Shown here: positions 33,824 to 43,010 of the stretch, in pieces
Numbering within the stretch: the first letter of the stretch is position 1
How the letters are laid out: the number at the start of each line of letters is the position of its first letter
NCBI GenBank assembly: GCA_021604505.1
Contig: BQJC01000001.1
Location: forward strand, 186,001-250,000
Length of the DNA stretch: 64,000 nt
Origin: Nitrospinaceae bacterium
Lineage (GTDB): Bacteria; Nitrospinota; Nitrospinia; Nitrospinales; VA-1
Direction: 5' to 3'
Notes under the pieces: model-generated
Database searches by the model: none
What the model saw: the letters and a program-made list of their open reading frames with translations, nothing else
Told to the model about the DNA's origin: nothing
Translations under genes and position numbers: made by a program

Positions 33824-36601
33824 ATGGATAAAATAAAAAAATGGTTGTTTATTTTAACGGGTGCCGTCGTCGTGGGTTCTTTATTCGCCGATAAAATCCT
33901 GGTTTTTTATATCGACTGGCTTTGGTTCGAAAGCCTCGGATTCCAATCGGTTCTGTGGACCACCGTCGGCTCTCAAATGGGTTTGGGACTATTAGTCGGA
34001 GGTTTATTTTTCGCGGTCACTTGTCTTTTTCTTCGCCATACTTTCAAAAAGACCTCGCATCTTCCGGTATTGCTTTCCGATCAGGTGAAAAGAGACCTTC
34101 CATTTTTGGATCTGATGGCCACCAATTTAAAACCGCTGATCATTTTAGGCCCTCTGGTGATCGCCTCCATGACAGGTCTTGTGATGTCTCAAAAGTGGGA
34201 CATTCTCTTGATGTTTTTCAATGGGGTTTCCTTTGGCGGTTCCGACCCGGTTTTTGGCAAGGACTTTTCCTTTTATTTATTCGTCCTGCCATTTTGGGTG
34301 CTTTTTAAATCGGTTTTATGGGAAGCCCTGGTGGTGATCGCCATCGGTGTCGGCCTGATTTATTTTTTCAAACGATTTATCTACCTTGGCCCTTCAGGCG
34401 TGGTTGTTCTCCCCGAGGCCCGGCGGACCCTGTTGCTCCTTGCAGGCTTTTTCTTTTTGCTGTTAGCAGTCGATTTCTATTTTCAACGTTATGGTTTGCT
34501 GACCAAAGGCAATGGCGTTGTGACCGGTATTGGTTTTTCCGACGACTATGGACGTCTTCCTTTGCTCACTGCGATGTCCGTGGTTGCGGTTTTGGGAGCG
34601 GTGTTGAGTTTCCTCAGTATTATCAAAGGAGGGTTTAAAAAGGTCGTTATGACGGCTGGCGGTCTGACGATTCTTTTTTTTGCCGGCAACATTTACCCCA
34701 CCATTTTACAGAAATTCATCGTGACCCCAAACGAACTGATAAAGGAGGCGCCCTACATCGAACACACTATCGCCGGTTCGCTTGCAGGTTACGGCCTGGA
34801 CCAAACCGAAACCCATGCGCTGAAGGGGTCCACGTCCCTCACCGCCGAACTTATTGAGGCCAACGCCGCAACCATAGAAAATATCCGGCTTTGGGACCAG
34901 GAACCGTTGCTGGACACTTTGGGCCAGATTCAGGAAATCAGGACGTATTATCAGTTCAACTCAGTGGACAATGACCGTTATATGATCAACGGCAACTATC
35001 GGCAGACCCTGTTGTCGCCCAGAGAACTTTTATCGAGCAGTCTTCCCAACCGCACCTGGATCAATGAGCACCTGACTTTCACCCACGGCTATGGAGTGTC
35101 TCTTAGCCCGGTGAATCATGTGACTCCCGAAGGCTTGCCGGTTTTATTTATTAAGGACATCCCTCCCCGGTCAGAGGTGGATTTAGAAATCACCCGTCCG
35201 GAGATTTATTTTGGCGAACTTTCCAACGACCATGTGTTTGTCAATACGGGCACTAAGGAATTCGACTATCCCGAGGGAGAAAAGAACGTCTATAAAAACT
35301 ATGAGGGCAAAGGCGGTTTCGCTATTGGGTCTTTCATTCGTAAAGCCCTTCTGGCCGCCCGGTTCAAGACGATGAAAATCCTCTTCTCAGAGGATATCGA
35401 AAATGAAAGCCGCGTTCTGATGTACCGCAACATCACCGAGCGCGTGCAAAAAGTGGCGCCCTTTCTCAAGCTGGATAAGGACCCCTATCTGGTCATATCC
35501 AATGGCGGGCTGTTCTGGATATACGACGCGTATACCGTGAGCGATCGGTTCCCCTATTCACAAATGATCGCAATCCCTCAAAAAGCAAATTATATAAGAA
35601 ATTCAGTAAAAATCGTGATCGACGCCTATGAAGGTTCCATGAACTTTTATATTTCCGATCCCAAGGACCCGGTCATCCTCACCTATCAGCGTATCTTTCC
35701 CAATCTGTTCCAGGACTTGAAAGAGATGAACGAGGACTTGAAAAGCCACATCCGTTATCCTTCCGACCTGTTCGCGATTCAAACCGCCCTTTATGCGACG
35801 TACCACATGAAAACCCCGCAGGTTTTCTATAACAAAGAGGACCAATGGGAAATTCCCAAGATTGACGGAAAGTTCATGCTTCCTTATTACACCATCATGA
35901 AGCTTCCCTCCAAGGAAAAGGAAGAGTATATTCTCATGCTTCCCTTCACTCCGCAGGGTAAGAGCAACCTTTCGGCCTGGATGGTGGCCCGAAGTGACGG
36001 CGAAGACTACGGCAAACTGGTTGTATACACCTTTCCCAAACAAAAACTGGTATACGGCCCCAGCCAGATCGTTGCCCGCATCAATCAGGAAGCGGAGATT
36101 TCCCGTCAGGTTTCCCTGTGGGACCAGCGCGGGTCCAGCGTCATTCAGGGAACCCTGCTGGTCATTCCCGTTGAAGAGGCCCTGCTCTATGTCCGTCCCC
36201 TGTATCTCAAGGCCGATGCGGGAAAAATCCCCGAGTTGAAACGGGTCATTGTCGGTTATGAGGACAACATCGCCATGGAGCCGACCCTCGATCAGGCCCT
36301 GCAGAAGATTTTCGGCGGCCTTATGGGAAAAGAACCCAGGGAAGGGATGGTGGATGAAAGACGGGATTTGCCTGAAGGACAACGGTCTTCCGACGGTGAA
36401 AACGTCGTGCTCCGTCAATCCGATTATATGAAGATCAAAAGCATCTTTGACCGGGTGATGCAGTCACAACAGGATCTGGACAAGACCCTGGCCGATTACA
36501 AAAAAGATCTCCGGTCTCTGGGGGAAGTGTTAGGAGAAGCGGAGGCGAAGGAATCCGAAAAAACCGTCAGCCCTGAACAAGTGGGAACAAGCTCCAAATA
36601 A
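33824..36601 (+). CDS. UPF0182 family large membrane protein
   Basis: 925 residues. UPF0182 (COG1615) proteins carry about seven N-terminal transmembrane helices (here about residues 8-290) and a large extracytoplasmic region. Signatures: ADKILVFYIDWLWFESLGFQ near the start, GKDFSFYLFVLPFW, KFIVTPNELIKEAPYIEHTI, LDTLGQIQEIRTYYQFNSVDNDRY, RTWINEHLTFTHGYG, PPRSEVDLEITRPEIYFGE, VSDRFPYSQ and DLFAIQTALYATYHM. The C-terminal about 90 residues form a charged coiled-coil tail. Function unknown; the family is widespread in actinobacteria, cyanobacteria and deltaproteobacteria. Confidence 0.95.
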   Translation: MDKIKKWLFILTGAVVVGSLFADKILVFYIDWLWFESLGFQSVLWTTVGSQMGLGLLVGGLFFAVTCLFLRHTFKKTSHLPVLLSDQVKRDLPFLDLMATNLKPLIILGPLVIASMTGLVMSQKWDILLMFFNGVSFGGSDPVFGKDFSFYLFVLPFWVLFKSVLWEALVVIAIGVGLIYFFKRFIYLGPSGVVVLPEARRTLLLLAGFFFLLLAVDFYFQRYGLLTKGNGVVTGIGFSDDYGRLPLLTAMSVVAVLGAVLSFLSIIKGGFKKVVMTAGGLTILFFAGNIYPTILQKFIVTPNELIKEAPYIEHTIAGSLAGYGLDQTETHALKGSTSLTAELIEANAATIENIRLWDQEPLLDTLGQIQEIRTYYQFNSVDNDRYMINGNYRQTLLSPRELLSSSLPNRTWINEHLTFTHGYGVSLSPVNHVTPEGLPVLFIKDIPPRSEVDLEITRPEIYFGELSNDHVFVNTGTKEFDYPEGEKNVYKNYEGKGGFAIGSFIRKALLAARFKTMKILFSEDIENESRVLMYRNITERVQKVAPFLKLDKDPYLVISNGGLFWIYDAYTVSDRFPYSQMIAIPQKANYIRNSVKIVIDAYEGSMNFYISDPKDPVILTYQRIFPNLFQDLKEMNEDLKSHIRYPSDLFAIQTALYATYHMKTPQVFYNKEDQWEIPKIDGKFMLPYYTIMKLPSKEKEEYILMLPFTPQGKSNLSAWMVARSDGEDYGKLVVYTFPKQKLVYGPSQIVARINQEAEISRQVSLWDQRGSSVIQGTLLVIPVEEALLYVRPLYLKADAGKIPELKRVIVGYEDNIAMEPTLDQALQKIFGGLMGKEPREGMVDERRDLPEGQRSSDGENVVLRQSDYMKIKSIFDRVMQSQQDLDKTLADYKKDLRSLGEVLGEAEAKESEKTVSPEQVGTSSK

Positions 36602-36614
36602 ACCGGGCGGTTAT

Positions 36615-38027
36615 TTATTGCTGAGGGGCCATGAACAGGTCCAACTGCTCGGTATCGGATTCTTGATCCTCGATTTTCACCGGATAATTCCCGTCGAAAC
36701 AGGCGGTGCAGTAGTCTCCACTATGATCCTTGAAAACCGATAGCATTTTCTCGATACTGATGTAGTGAACCGAGTCGGCCTGTAGAAATTCCTTGATTCC
36801 ATTAAGATCGTGCTTGGATGCGAGCAACTCGCTTTTGTTGGGCGTGTCGATTCCGTAAAAACAGGAAAACAGGATCGGCGGCGAACTGATGCGGATATGG
36901 ACTTCCTTAGCTCCGGCATCGCGAATCATTTTCACGATTTTTCGGCTGGTGGTTCCGCGCACGATCGAATCATCGATGATCACGACTTTCTTTCCTTCAA
37001 GAACCGGTTTGACCGCATTCAATTTTACTTTGACCCCAAAATGACGAATCTGCGATTGCGGTTCGATGAACGTCCGTCCCACATAATGATTTCGGATGAG
37101 GCCCATGTCGTAGGGAATTCCAGACTCCTCAGAAAACCCCATAGCTGAAATCACGCCGGAGTCGGGAACGGGAACCACGATGTCCGCATCCGCAGGGTGT
37201 TCCTGTGCCAACGCTCGGCCCATTTCCTTTCTGGTTTCATAGACGGATTTGTTGAACAGATAACTGTCTGGCCTGGAAAAGTAAATGTGTTCGAAGACAC
37301 ATTGCCGGGTTTGGGTTTTCTGAAAAGGAAAGTAAGATTTTAAACCGTCTTTATTGATGAGCAGTAACTCTCCGGGCTCTAACTCGCGGATGAATTCCCC
37401 TTCGATCAAGTCAAAGGCACAGGATTCGGAAGCGACCATGTAGGCGTCATCCAGCTTTCCCAGACACAAAGGACGAAAGCCCTGCGGATCGCGTGCGGCG
37501 ATCATCTCGTCTTCGGTCATTAAAATGAGAGAATAAGCCCCTTTCACTTCTGTCAGTGCGGTGGCGGCGCGATCGACAAAGGTCTCGTCCTTGGCCCGGG
37601 CCATCAAATGGACGATGACTTCGCTGTCGTTCGTGGACTGGAATATCGAACCCGAAGCGGCGAGCCGTTGACGGATGGACACAGCATTCACCAGGTTTCC
37701 ATTGTGCGCCAGAGCCAGTGAGCCTTCCGAGTAATTGGTCAGGCAGGGTTGCGCATTTTGTAAAGCGCTGTCGCCGGCGGTGGAATAACGATTGTGCCCG
37801 AGGGCCATAGGACCTGAAAGTTTTAGCAGACGGTCGCCTTGAAATACATCGGCCACCAGACCCATACCGACTTCCAGATGCAGCTTCCCATCGCGGCTGG
37901 AAGCGATACCCGCGCTTTCCTGTCCCCGGTGTTGAAGCGAATAAAGCCCGAGATAAACCAGATTCGCGGCTTCCGGATGGCCATAAACCCCCACCACTCC
38001 ACATTCATCATGAAATTTATCGAGCAT
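36615..38027 (-). CDS. purF: Amidophosphoribosyltransferase
   Basis: 470 residues. First committed step of purine synthesis: PRPP plus glutamine gives 5-phosphoribosylamine. N-terminal Ntn-glutaminase: the catalytic Cys follows a short propeptide in [36 protein letters not shown]. The PRPP-binding loop is [18 protein letters not shown]. Cysteines near the C-terminus (SCFYGID, DYCTACF) match the 4Fe-4S-containing Bacillus-type enzyme. Overlaps the purL end by 11 bases, the last gene of the purS-Q-L-F block on the minus strand, so translationally coupled. No repressor site recognisable. Confidence 0.97.
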   Translation of the reverse strand: MLDKFHDECGVVGVYGHPEAANLVYLGLYSLQHRGQESAGIASSRDGKLHLEVGMGLVADVFQGDRLLKLSGPMALGHNRYSTAGDSALQNAQPCLTNYSEGSLALAHNGNLVNAVSIRQRLAASGSIFQSTNDSEVIVHLMARAKDETFVDRAATALTEVKGAYSLILMTEDEMIAARDPQGFRPLCLGKLDDAYMVASESCAFDLIEGEFIRELEPGELLLINKDGLKSYFPFQKTQTRQCVFEHIYFSRPDSYLFNKSVYETRKEMGRALAQEHPADADIVVPVPDSGVISAMGFSEESGIPYDMGLIRNHYVGRTFIEPQSQIRHFGVKVKLNAVKPVLEGKKVVIIDDSIVRGTTSRKIVKMIRDAGAKEVHIRISSPPILFSCFYGIDTPNKSELLASKHDLNGIKEFLQADSVHYISIEKMLSVFKDHSGDYCTACFDGNYPVKIEDQESDTEQLDLFMAPQQ

Positions 38028-40263
38028 AATCCCCTAGGGTGTTTTTCCAGATATTTTTCAAAGTCTGAATATCCTGATGAACGTATTCAGCGTTATTTAT
38101 ATTGACTGTGAAATGAGAGCCTCCAACTTCACCGATGACGGTAAAGGGCACCTCTTTTTTTTGCGCCATTTTAGCTATCGATTCCCGGTTTTTCTCTTTA
38201 AAAGAAACGAGAATACGGGATTGGGATTCACCAAATAACAGCGAGTCTTTTCTGAGGGTGGAATCCAGGTTTATAGTCGCTCCCAGGGAACCATCCGGCC
38301 CGGTAATGCAGGATTCCACGACCGCCACACCCAATCCTCCATCGGAACAATCGTGAGCCGAGTGAATCCATTTTTCCTGTATCAACTCCAGGCAAACTTC
38401 TTGAACGGCTTTTTCCTGTTTTTTATCCAGAGAAGGGGGGGTTCCACGGCACAAATCAAAGGTCTGCTGGACATACTCACTGCCCGCGATTTCCTCCAGA
38501 GTCATCCCAAGAAGGCCGATCCGGTCTCCTGAATTTTTAAACCATTGCGTACAATGCTGATCCAGGTTTTCTAAAAGCCCCACCACCGCAACCGTAGGAG
38601 TGGGGAAAATTGCAGCTCCTTTAGTTTCATTATAAAGACTGACATTGCCACTGACCACAGGAATATCAAAAAACCTGCACGCCTCCGAAATTCCCCGCAC
38701 GGCCTCAACAAATTGCCACATGATTTCCGGTTTTTCCGGATTGCCAAAATTAAGACAATTCGTCAATCCGATAGGAGTTGCACCGGAACAGACGACATTT
38801 CGGGAGCATTCCGCAACCGCGATTTGCGCTCCCATGAAGGGGTCGAGGTAACAATAGCGGCTGTTGCAGTCCACGGAAAGCGCAATCGCTTTGCGGGTAT
38901 TTTTAATACGCATGACGGCGGCATCGGACCCCGGCAAAACCAGCGTGTTGAGACGCACCATATGGTCGTATTGTTCGTACACCCATTCCTTGCTGGCAAT
39001 GTTGGGGCTGGACAGTAGTTTTTTGAGCGCGTTATCGCCGCGTTCGGGTTCCACCAGCTCGGTAAGATCGAGATGCGCCACCTCGTCCAGATATTGCGGT
39101 TTACTGACCGGACGTTTGAGGTTGAGCGCGCCATCCACCACCGGGGAAATCGGCAGGTTGACGACTTCTTCCCCCTGATACGAGATGCGGACTTCCGGGG
39201 ATTCGATCACCCGGCCAATGACGGCGCCATCGAGACCCCATTTATTTAAAATTTCCAAAGTTTCCTCTTCATGCCCTTGTTCGACGACGAACAACATGCG
39301 CTCCTGAGATTCGGAAAGCAGGATTTCATAAGCCGTCATGCCTTCTTCGCGGAGCGGGACTTTGGAAAGATCGAATTCGATTCCCGTTCCGGCGCGGCCC
39401 GCCATTTCAAAGGATGAAGAAGTCAGTCCCGCCGCGCCCATATCTTGAACGCCGACGATCCAGTCTTTTTTCATCAATTCCAGACAGGTCTCGATGAGCA
39501 GTTTTTCCGTAAACGGGTCGCCCACCTGGACCGTCGGGCGTTTTTCCTCGGTGGTTTCGTCGAACTCGGAAGACGCAAGCAGGCTGGCGCCGTGAATTCC
39601 GTCGCGCCCGGTTTTGGAACCGACATAGATCACCGGATTGCCCACGCCGCCGGCGTTGGCGAGAAACACTTTGTCCGATTTAACCAGCCCAAGGCAGAAG
39701 GCGTTGACCAGGATGTTGCCGTTGTAACAGGAGTCAAAGTAAACTTCTCCTCCTACGGTGGGAACTCCGGTACAGTTGCCATAGCTGGAGATGCCACCGA
39801 CCACGCCGTTTAATAAATATCGGGTTCGGGGATCTTCCAGATCGCCGAATCGTAAGGAATTTAAAAGCGCGATGGGCCGTGCCCCCATAGTGAAGATGTC
39901 GCGCATGATCCCTCCAACGCCGGTGGCCGCACCCTGGTGCGGTTCGATGAAAGAAGGGTGGTTATGGCTTTCTATTTTGAAAACCACGGCCAGCCCGTCG
40001 CCGATGTCGACCACGCCTGCGTTTTCTCCGGGGCCTTGCAAAACGCGTGGGCCTTCAGTGGGCAGTTGTTTCAAATAAGGGCGAGAACTTTTGTAACTGC
40101 AATGTTCGCTCCACATGACCGAGAAGATTCCCAGTTCCGTGAAGTTGGGCGCCCGGCCCAGTAAATCGAGGATGCGTTGGTATTCCGAAAGGGTCAATCC
40201 GTGTTGTTTCACTACATCGGGAGTGACTTCAGGCATCGGCTGAAATTTTTGTGGAGGAGGCAC
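38017..40263 (-). CDS. purL: Phosphoribosylformylglycinamidine synthase subunit PurL
   Basis: 748 residues, the small PurL form that works with PurS and PurQ. It makes FGAM from FGAR, ATP and ammonia delivered by PurQ. Signatures: [114 protein letters not shown]-like [13 protein letters not shown]. The frame begins with GTG at 40263; ATG at 40236 (residue 10) gives the more usual N-terminus and neither has a clear RBS, so the start is unsettled. Eight bases after purQ, overlapping purF by 11 bases. Confidence 0.97.
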   Translation of the reverse strand: MPPPQKFQPMPEVTPDVVKQHGLTLSEYQRILDLLGRAPNFTELGIFSVMWSEHCSYKSSRPYLKQLPTEGPRVLQGPGENAGVVDIGDGLAVVFKIESHNHPSFIEPHQGAATGVGGIMRDIFTMGARPIALLNSLRFGDLEDPRTRYLLNGVVGGISSYGNCTGVPTVGGEVYFDSCYNGNILVNAFCLGLVKSDKVFLANAGGVGNPVIYVGSKTGRDGIHGASLLASSEFDETTEEKRPTVQVGDPFTEKLLIETCLELMKKDWIVGVQDMGAAGLTSSSFEMAGRAGTGIEFDLSKVPLREEGMTAYEILLSESQERMLFVVEQGHEEETLEILNKWGLDGAVIGRVIESPEVRISYQGEEVVNLPISPVVDGALNLKRPVSKPQYLDEVAHLDLTELVEPERGDNALKKLLSSPNIASKEWVYEQYDHMVRLNTLVLPGSDAAVMRIKNTRKAIALSVDCNSRYCYLDPFMGAQIAVAECSRNVVCSGATPIGLTNCLNFGNPEKPEIMWQFVEAVRGISEACRFFDIPVVSGNVSLYNETKGAAIFPTPTVAVVGLLENLDQHCTQWFKNSGDRIGLLGMTLEEIAGSEYVQQTFDLCRGTPPSLDKKQEKAVQEVCLELIQEKWIHSAHDCSDGGLGVAVVESCITGPDGSLGATINLDSTLRKDSLLFGESQSRILVSFKEKNRESIAKMAQKKEVPFTVIGEVGGSHFTVNINNAEYVHQDIQTLKNIWKNTLGDYAR

Positions 40264-40271
40264 GGGTTCGG

Positions 40272-40961
40272 TCAGAGCGATTGGATGAGGGATTTAAAAA
40301 TGAGTTGACCGTCTAAGTTCGGCCAAAGCGGATCGGCGCAGCGTTCGGGATGCGGCATCATTCCCATCACATTCTTTTTTTCATTGGTTACGCCGGCGAT
40401 GTTTTGGACGGATCCGTTGGGGTTCGACAGGTCGGAGATTTCTCCGTTCGAATCGCAGTATCTGAAAACGATCTGACCCTTTTCCTGCATTTGTTTCAGG
40501 GTTTCCGAAGGGGCAAAATAATTGCCTTCGTGGTGCGCGATGGGAATTTTCAGCGCCGGCTCGTTTTTGCATAAATGGGTGAAAGGCGTGTCCGCCGCTT
40601 CCACGCGGGTAAACACGGTCCTGCAGATAAATTTCTGTGAACGGTTTTGAATGAGCGCTCCTGGCAAAAGACCCGCTTCGACGAGAATCTGGAATCCGTT
40701 GCAAATTCCCAGAACCCGTCCGCCTTTGCTCGCAAAACGGACGACGGCTTTCATGACCGGAGAAAATTTGGAGATGGCCCCCGCTCTGAGATAATCGCCA
40801 TAGGAAAACCCGCCGGGAAGAACGATAAAATCCAATTCATCCAGATTGGCATTGTCCTTATGCCATATCCACCGGGTATCGATCTCAAAAACGTGTTTGA
40901 GGATATGGTAACAATCGTGGTCACAATTGGACCCTGGAAATACAACAACCCCGCATTTCAT
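40272..40961 (-). CDS. purQ: Phosphoribosylformylglycinamidine synthase subunit PurQ
   Basis: 229 residues. Class I glutamine amidotransferase that supplies ammonia to PurL. Signatures: [19 protein letters not shown] at the start, [16 protein letters not shown], catalytic Cys in [23 protein letters not shown], and the His/Glu partner in [14 protein letters not shown] start at 40961, 27 bases after purS. Its length and motifs are typical of the separate subunit found in Gram-positives and deltaproteobacteria, as opposed to the long enterobacterial fusion. Confidence 0.97.
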   Translation of the reverse strand: MKCGVVVFPGSNCDHDCYHILKHVFEIDTRWIWHKDNANLDELDFIVLPGGFSYGDYLRAGAISKFSPVMKAVVRFASKGGRVLGICNGFQILVEAGLLPGALIQNRSQKFICRTVFTRVEAADTPFTHLCKNEPALKIPIAHHEGNYFAPSETLKQMQEKGQIVFRYCDSNGEISDLSNPNGSVQNIAGVTNEKKNVMGMMPHPERCADPLWPNLDGQLIFKSLIQSL

Positions 40962-40988
40962 ACAGTTTTCATCAATAAAAGGAGAAAT

Positions 40989-41237
40989 TCATTCCGCAGA
41001 GGACAAAGTGACCTGGTAGGATTCGATCACCGTGTTGGCCAGCAATTTTTCGCACATTTCCCGGACCCGGCCCTCGGCCTCCTGCTCGGTCAGGCCTTCA
41101 ATACGGACTTCCATGTATTTGCCCACATTCACCTGTTTCACTTCATTATAACCCAGGTTGGTGAGAGCATGATGGACCGCCTGACCTTGCGGGTCCAGGA
41201 CGCCTTTTTTGTAGGTAACGTGAATTTTCGCCAGCAT
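40989..41237 (-). CDS. purS: Phosphoribosylformylglycinamidine synthase subunit PurS
   Basis: 82 residues. The small structural subunit that bridges PurQ and PurL. Signatures: MLAKIHVTYKKGVLDPQGQAVHHALTNLGYNEV (first strand-helix), then VRIEGLTEQEAEGRVREMCEKLLANTVIESY. Heads the purS-Q-L-F block. Its ATG lies 104 bases from the divergent glycosyltransferase-like gene. No riboswitch or PurR-like box can be identified upstream. Confidence 0.93.
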   Translation of the reverse strand: MLAKIHVTYKKGVLDPQGQAVHHALTNLGYNEVKQVNVGKYMEVRIEGLTEQEAEGRVREMCEKLLANTVIESYQVTLSSAE

Positions 41238-41341
41238 GGTGCCGAGAGGTTAACACACAATCCAAAAATTTTCCTAACGGTTTTCTGAAAAGAAATGCTT
41301 GCGTTTTGACCGCGGGTACAATTTATGATAATCAAAATCGC

Positions 41342-42871
41342 ATGAAGCTTAAAACCATCCGACTGAATTTGGGTTCCAGACAAAAAAAACGACTGACGGT
41401 TTTTCTATTTTTCTTATCCGTTTATCTGCTGACAGGGCAGGGGTCCATCCAATCCGCCGACGGCAGGATCATGTACCTTCTCACACAAAGCATGGTTGAA
41501 AATCACAGCCTGAGTTTTACCGAACGCGTCAGTCAAGACGACCCGGAAGGAGAAAAGTTTTCCAAATACGGCATCGGAATGAGCGTGCTGGCGGTGCCGT
41601 TTTATCTTGCCGGAAAAGCCCTGTCCTGGGTGCTTCCCGTCGAGCCGTCTTTTGCCACGTTATTCAGCGTGAGCATGATCAATGCCTTCGTCACCGCTCT
41701 GAGTTGTTTGTTGATTTACCGTTTTGGGGATGAACGCTTCGGTTTTTCCCACCGGACATCGGTTTTTTTGGCTTTGGGTTATGGATTGTCCACCATTGCC
41801 TGGTTTTATTCCGAAGATTTCATGAGCGAGCCTGTAACTTCATTGTTTATGCTGGCGGCGGTATTTATAATGACAGGAAGCCATGGAGTTGAAAACCAAC
41901 GCAGCCTTCTGTGGGCTGGAGTGTTTATCGGCCTGGCGCTGACCTGCCGGTTGGCGGCGCTGGTGGCGATTCCCGGATTTTTGATTTTCCTGATGCTCGA
42001 TAAGCAAAACCCAGAGCATCCGCCAATGAAAGACTGGGTATCGGATGCGGTGAGATTTCTGATTCCCATTGCCTGCTTTGTCTTATTTATCTTTTTATAC
42101 AATTACGTGCGATTCGGGAATATCTTTGAAACCGGGTACGAAAAAGGATTTGGAACGGAAGGCTGGACGGGATTGCTCGGCATTCTTTTTTCCCCTGGGA
42201 AATCCATTTTTTTATATAATCCCCTGCTCATAATAGGTTGTCTAGCATTCCCGGCGTTTTATAAGGCCAAAAGGGAAATGGCCTGGCTTTTTGGGTGGGT
42301 CATTCTGATTCAGCTGTTGCTTTTTTCTTTCTGGCACAGCTGGTATGGCGGCACGGGATGGGGTCCCCGGTTGATGCTGGTCGCGCTTCCCTACCTGATT
42401 CTTCCGGTGGGTTTTATTCTGGAGAGGCCGGGACCGAAAGCCAAAGCAGGAATTGTGGCTGTTCTGGTGTTGGGAGTTCTCATTCAGATCCCCTCAGTGA
42501 CGGTCAATGTTTCCCGTTACTATTACGATTTGCGGCACCAGTATCAGGATAAGGCTCACGACATGCTGTTGTATTCTCCGGCGCACTCGCCGCTCATTGG
42601 CCAGGTGAAGCAGGTGGGCAAAGTATTTGCACGATTCCAGGACAAGGAATTTGTGGGTCAGCTGGTATCCGAGGCCCGGTCTGGAAGGAAATTTATTGGA
42701 AGCTCTGATAAAGCAGTTCTGGAAAAAGGACTCGCCGTCAATGCACCCAATTTCTGGTGGGTTTTCATGTATCTGTTCGGGTATTCCGCCTTGTTCACTT
42801 TTTTGCCAGCCATTGGCCTCTTGTCCGTCAGCCTGTTTTGCGGGTATAAGTTATATGCTAGTCAAAAATGA
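41342..42871 (+). CDS. Multi-spanning glycosyltransferase-like membrane protein (GT39/ArnT-like)
   Basis: 509 residues from ATG at 41342; an alternative codon at 41306 adds 12 residues. About 10 transmembrane helices are readable, starting with LTVFLFFLSVYLLTGQG. The periplasmic loop after helix 1 (SADGRIMYLLTQSMVENHSL...DDPEGEKFSKYGIGMSVLAVPFYL) resembles the acidic first loop of GT-C fold transferases, which use a lipid-linked sugar donor. The acceptor and donor are unknown. No glycan-synthesis genes nearby. Function inferred only from topology and loop pattern. Confidence 0.7.
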   Translation: MKLKTIRLNLGSRQKKRLTVFLFFLSVYLLTGQGSIQSADGRIMYLLTQSMVENHSLSFTERVSQDDPEGEKFSKYGIGMSVLAVPFYLAGKALSWVLPVEPSFATLFSVSMINAFVTALSCLLIYRFGDERFGFSHRTSVFLALGYGLSTIAWFYSEDFMSEPVTSLFMLAAVFIMTGSHGVENQRSLLWAGVFIGLALTCRLAALVAIPGFLIFLMLDKQNPEHPPMKDWVSDAVRFLIPIACFVLFIFLYNYVRFGNIFETGYEKGFGTEGWTGLLGILFSPGKSIFLYNPLLIIGCLAFPAFYKAKREMAWLFGWVILIQLLLFSFWHSWYGGTGWGPRLMLVALPYLILPVGFILERPGPKAKAGIVAVLVLGVLIQIPSVTVNVSRYYYDLRHQYQDKAHDMLLYSPAHSPLIGQVKQVGKVFARFQDKEFVGQLVSEARSGRKFIGSSDKAVLEKGLAVNAPNFWWVFMYLFGYSALFTFLPAIGLLSVSLFCGYKLYASQK

Positions 42872-42882
42872 AGAAGATTCGT

Positions 42883-42920
42883 CCTCTCCCCTCAGGGGAG
42901 AGGATTTAGGTGAGGGGGGA
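42883..42920. repeat. Dispersed hairpin repeat, copy 1
   Basis: CCTCTCCCCTCAGGGGAGAGG (a perfect palindrome with 10-base arms) followed by ATTTAGGTGAGGGG. A second copy is at 51456, and both carry the same downstream TTAGGTGAGGGG. The element lies in the 139-base gap between the glycosyltransferase-like gene and the aldolase/dehydrogenase gene. Such palindromes are common dispersed repeats in proteobacterial genomes. Confidence 0.75.
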
Positions 42921-43010
42921 TGTTGGGTCTTTTTTATTTTTTGCCAAGTTCCCCTTTAGGAAAAACCACTTCGTAAACTAAAGCCAATTATTTAGGAATA
43001 AATTTTCACG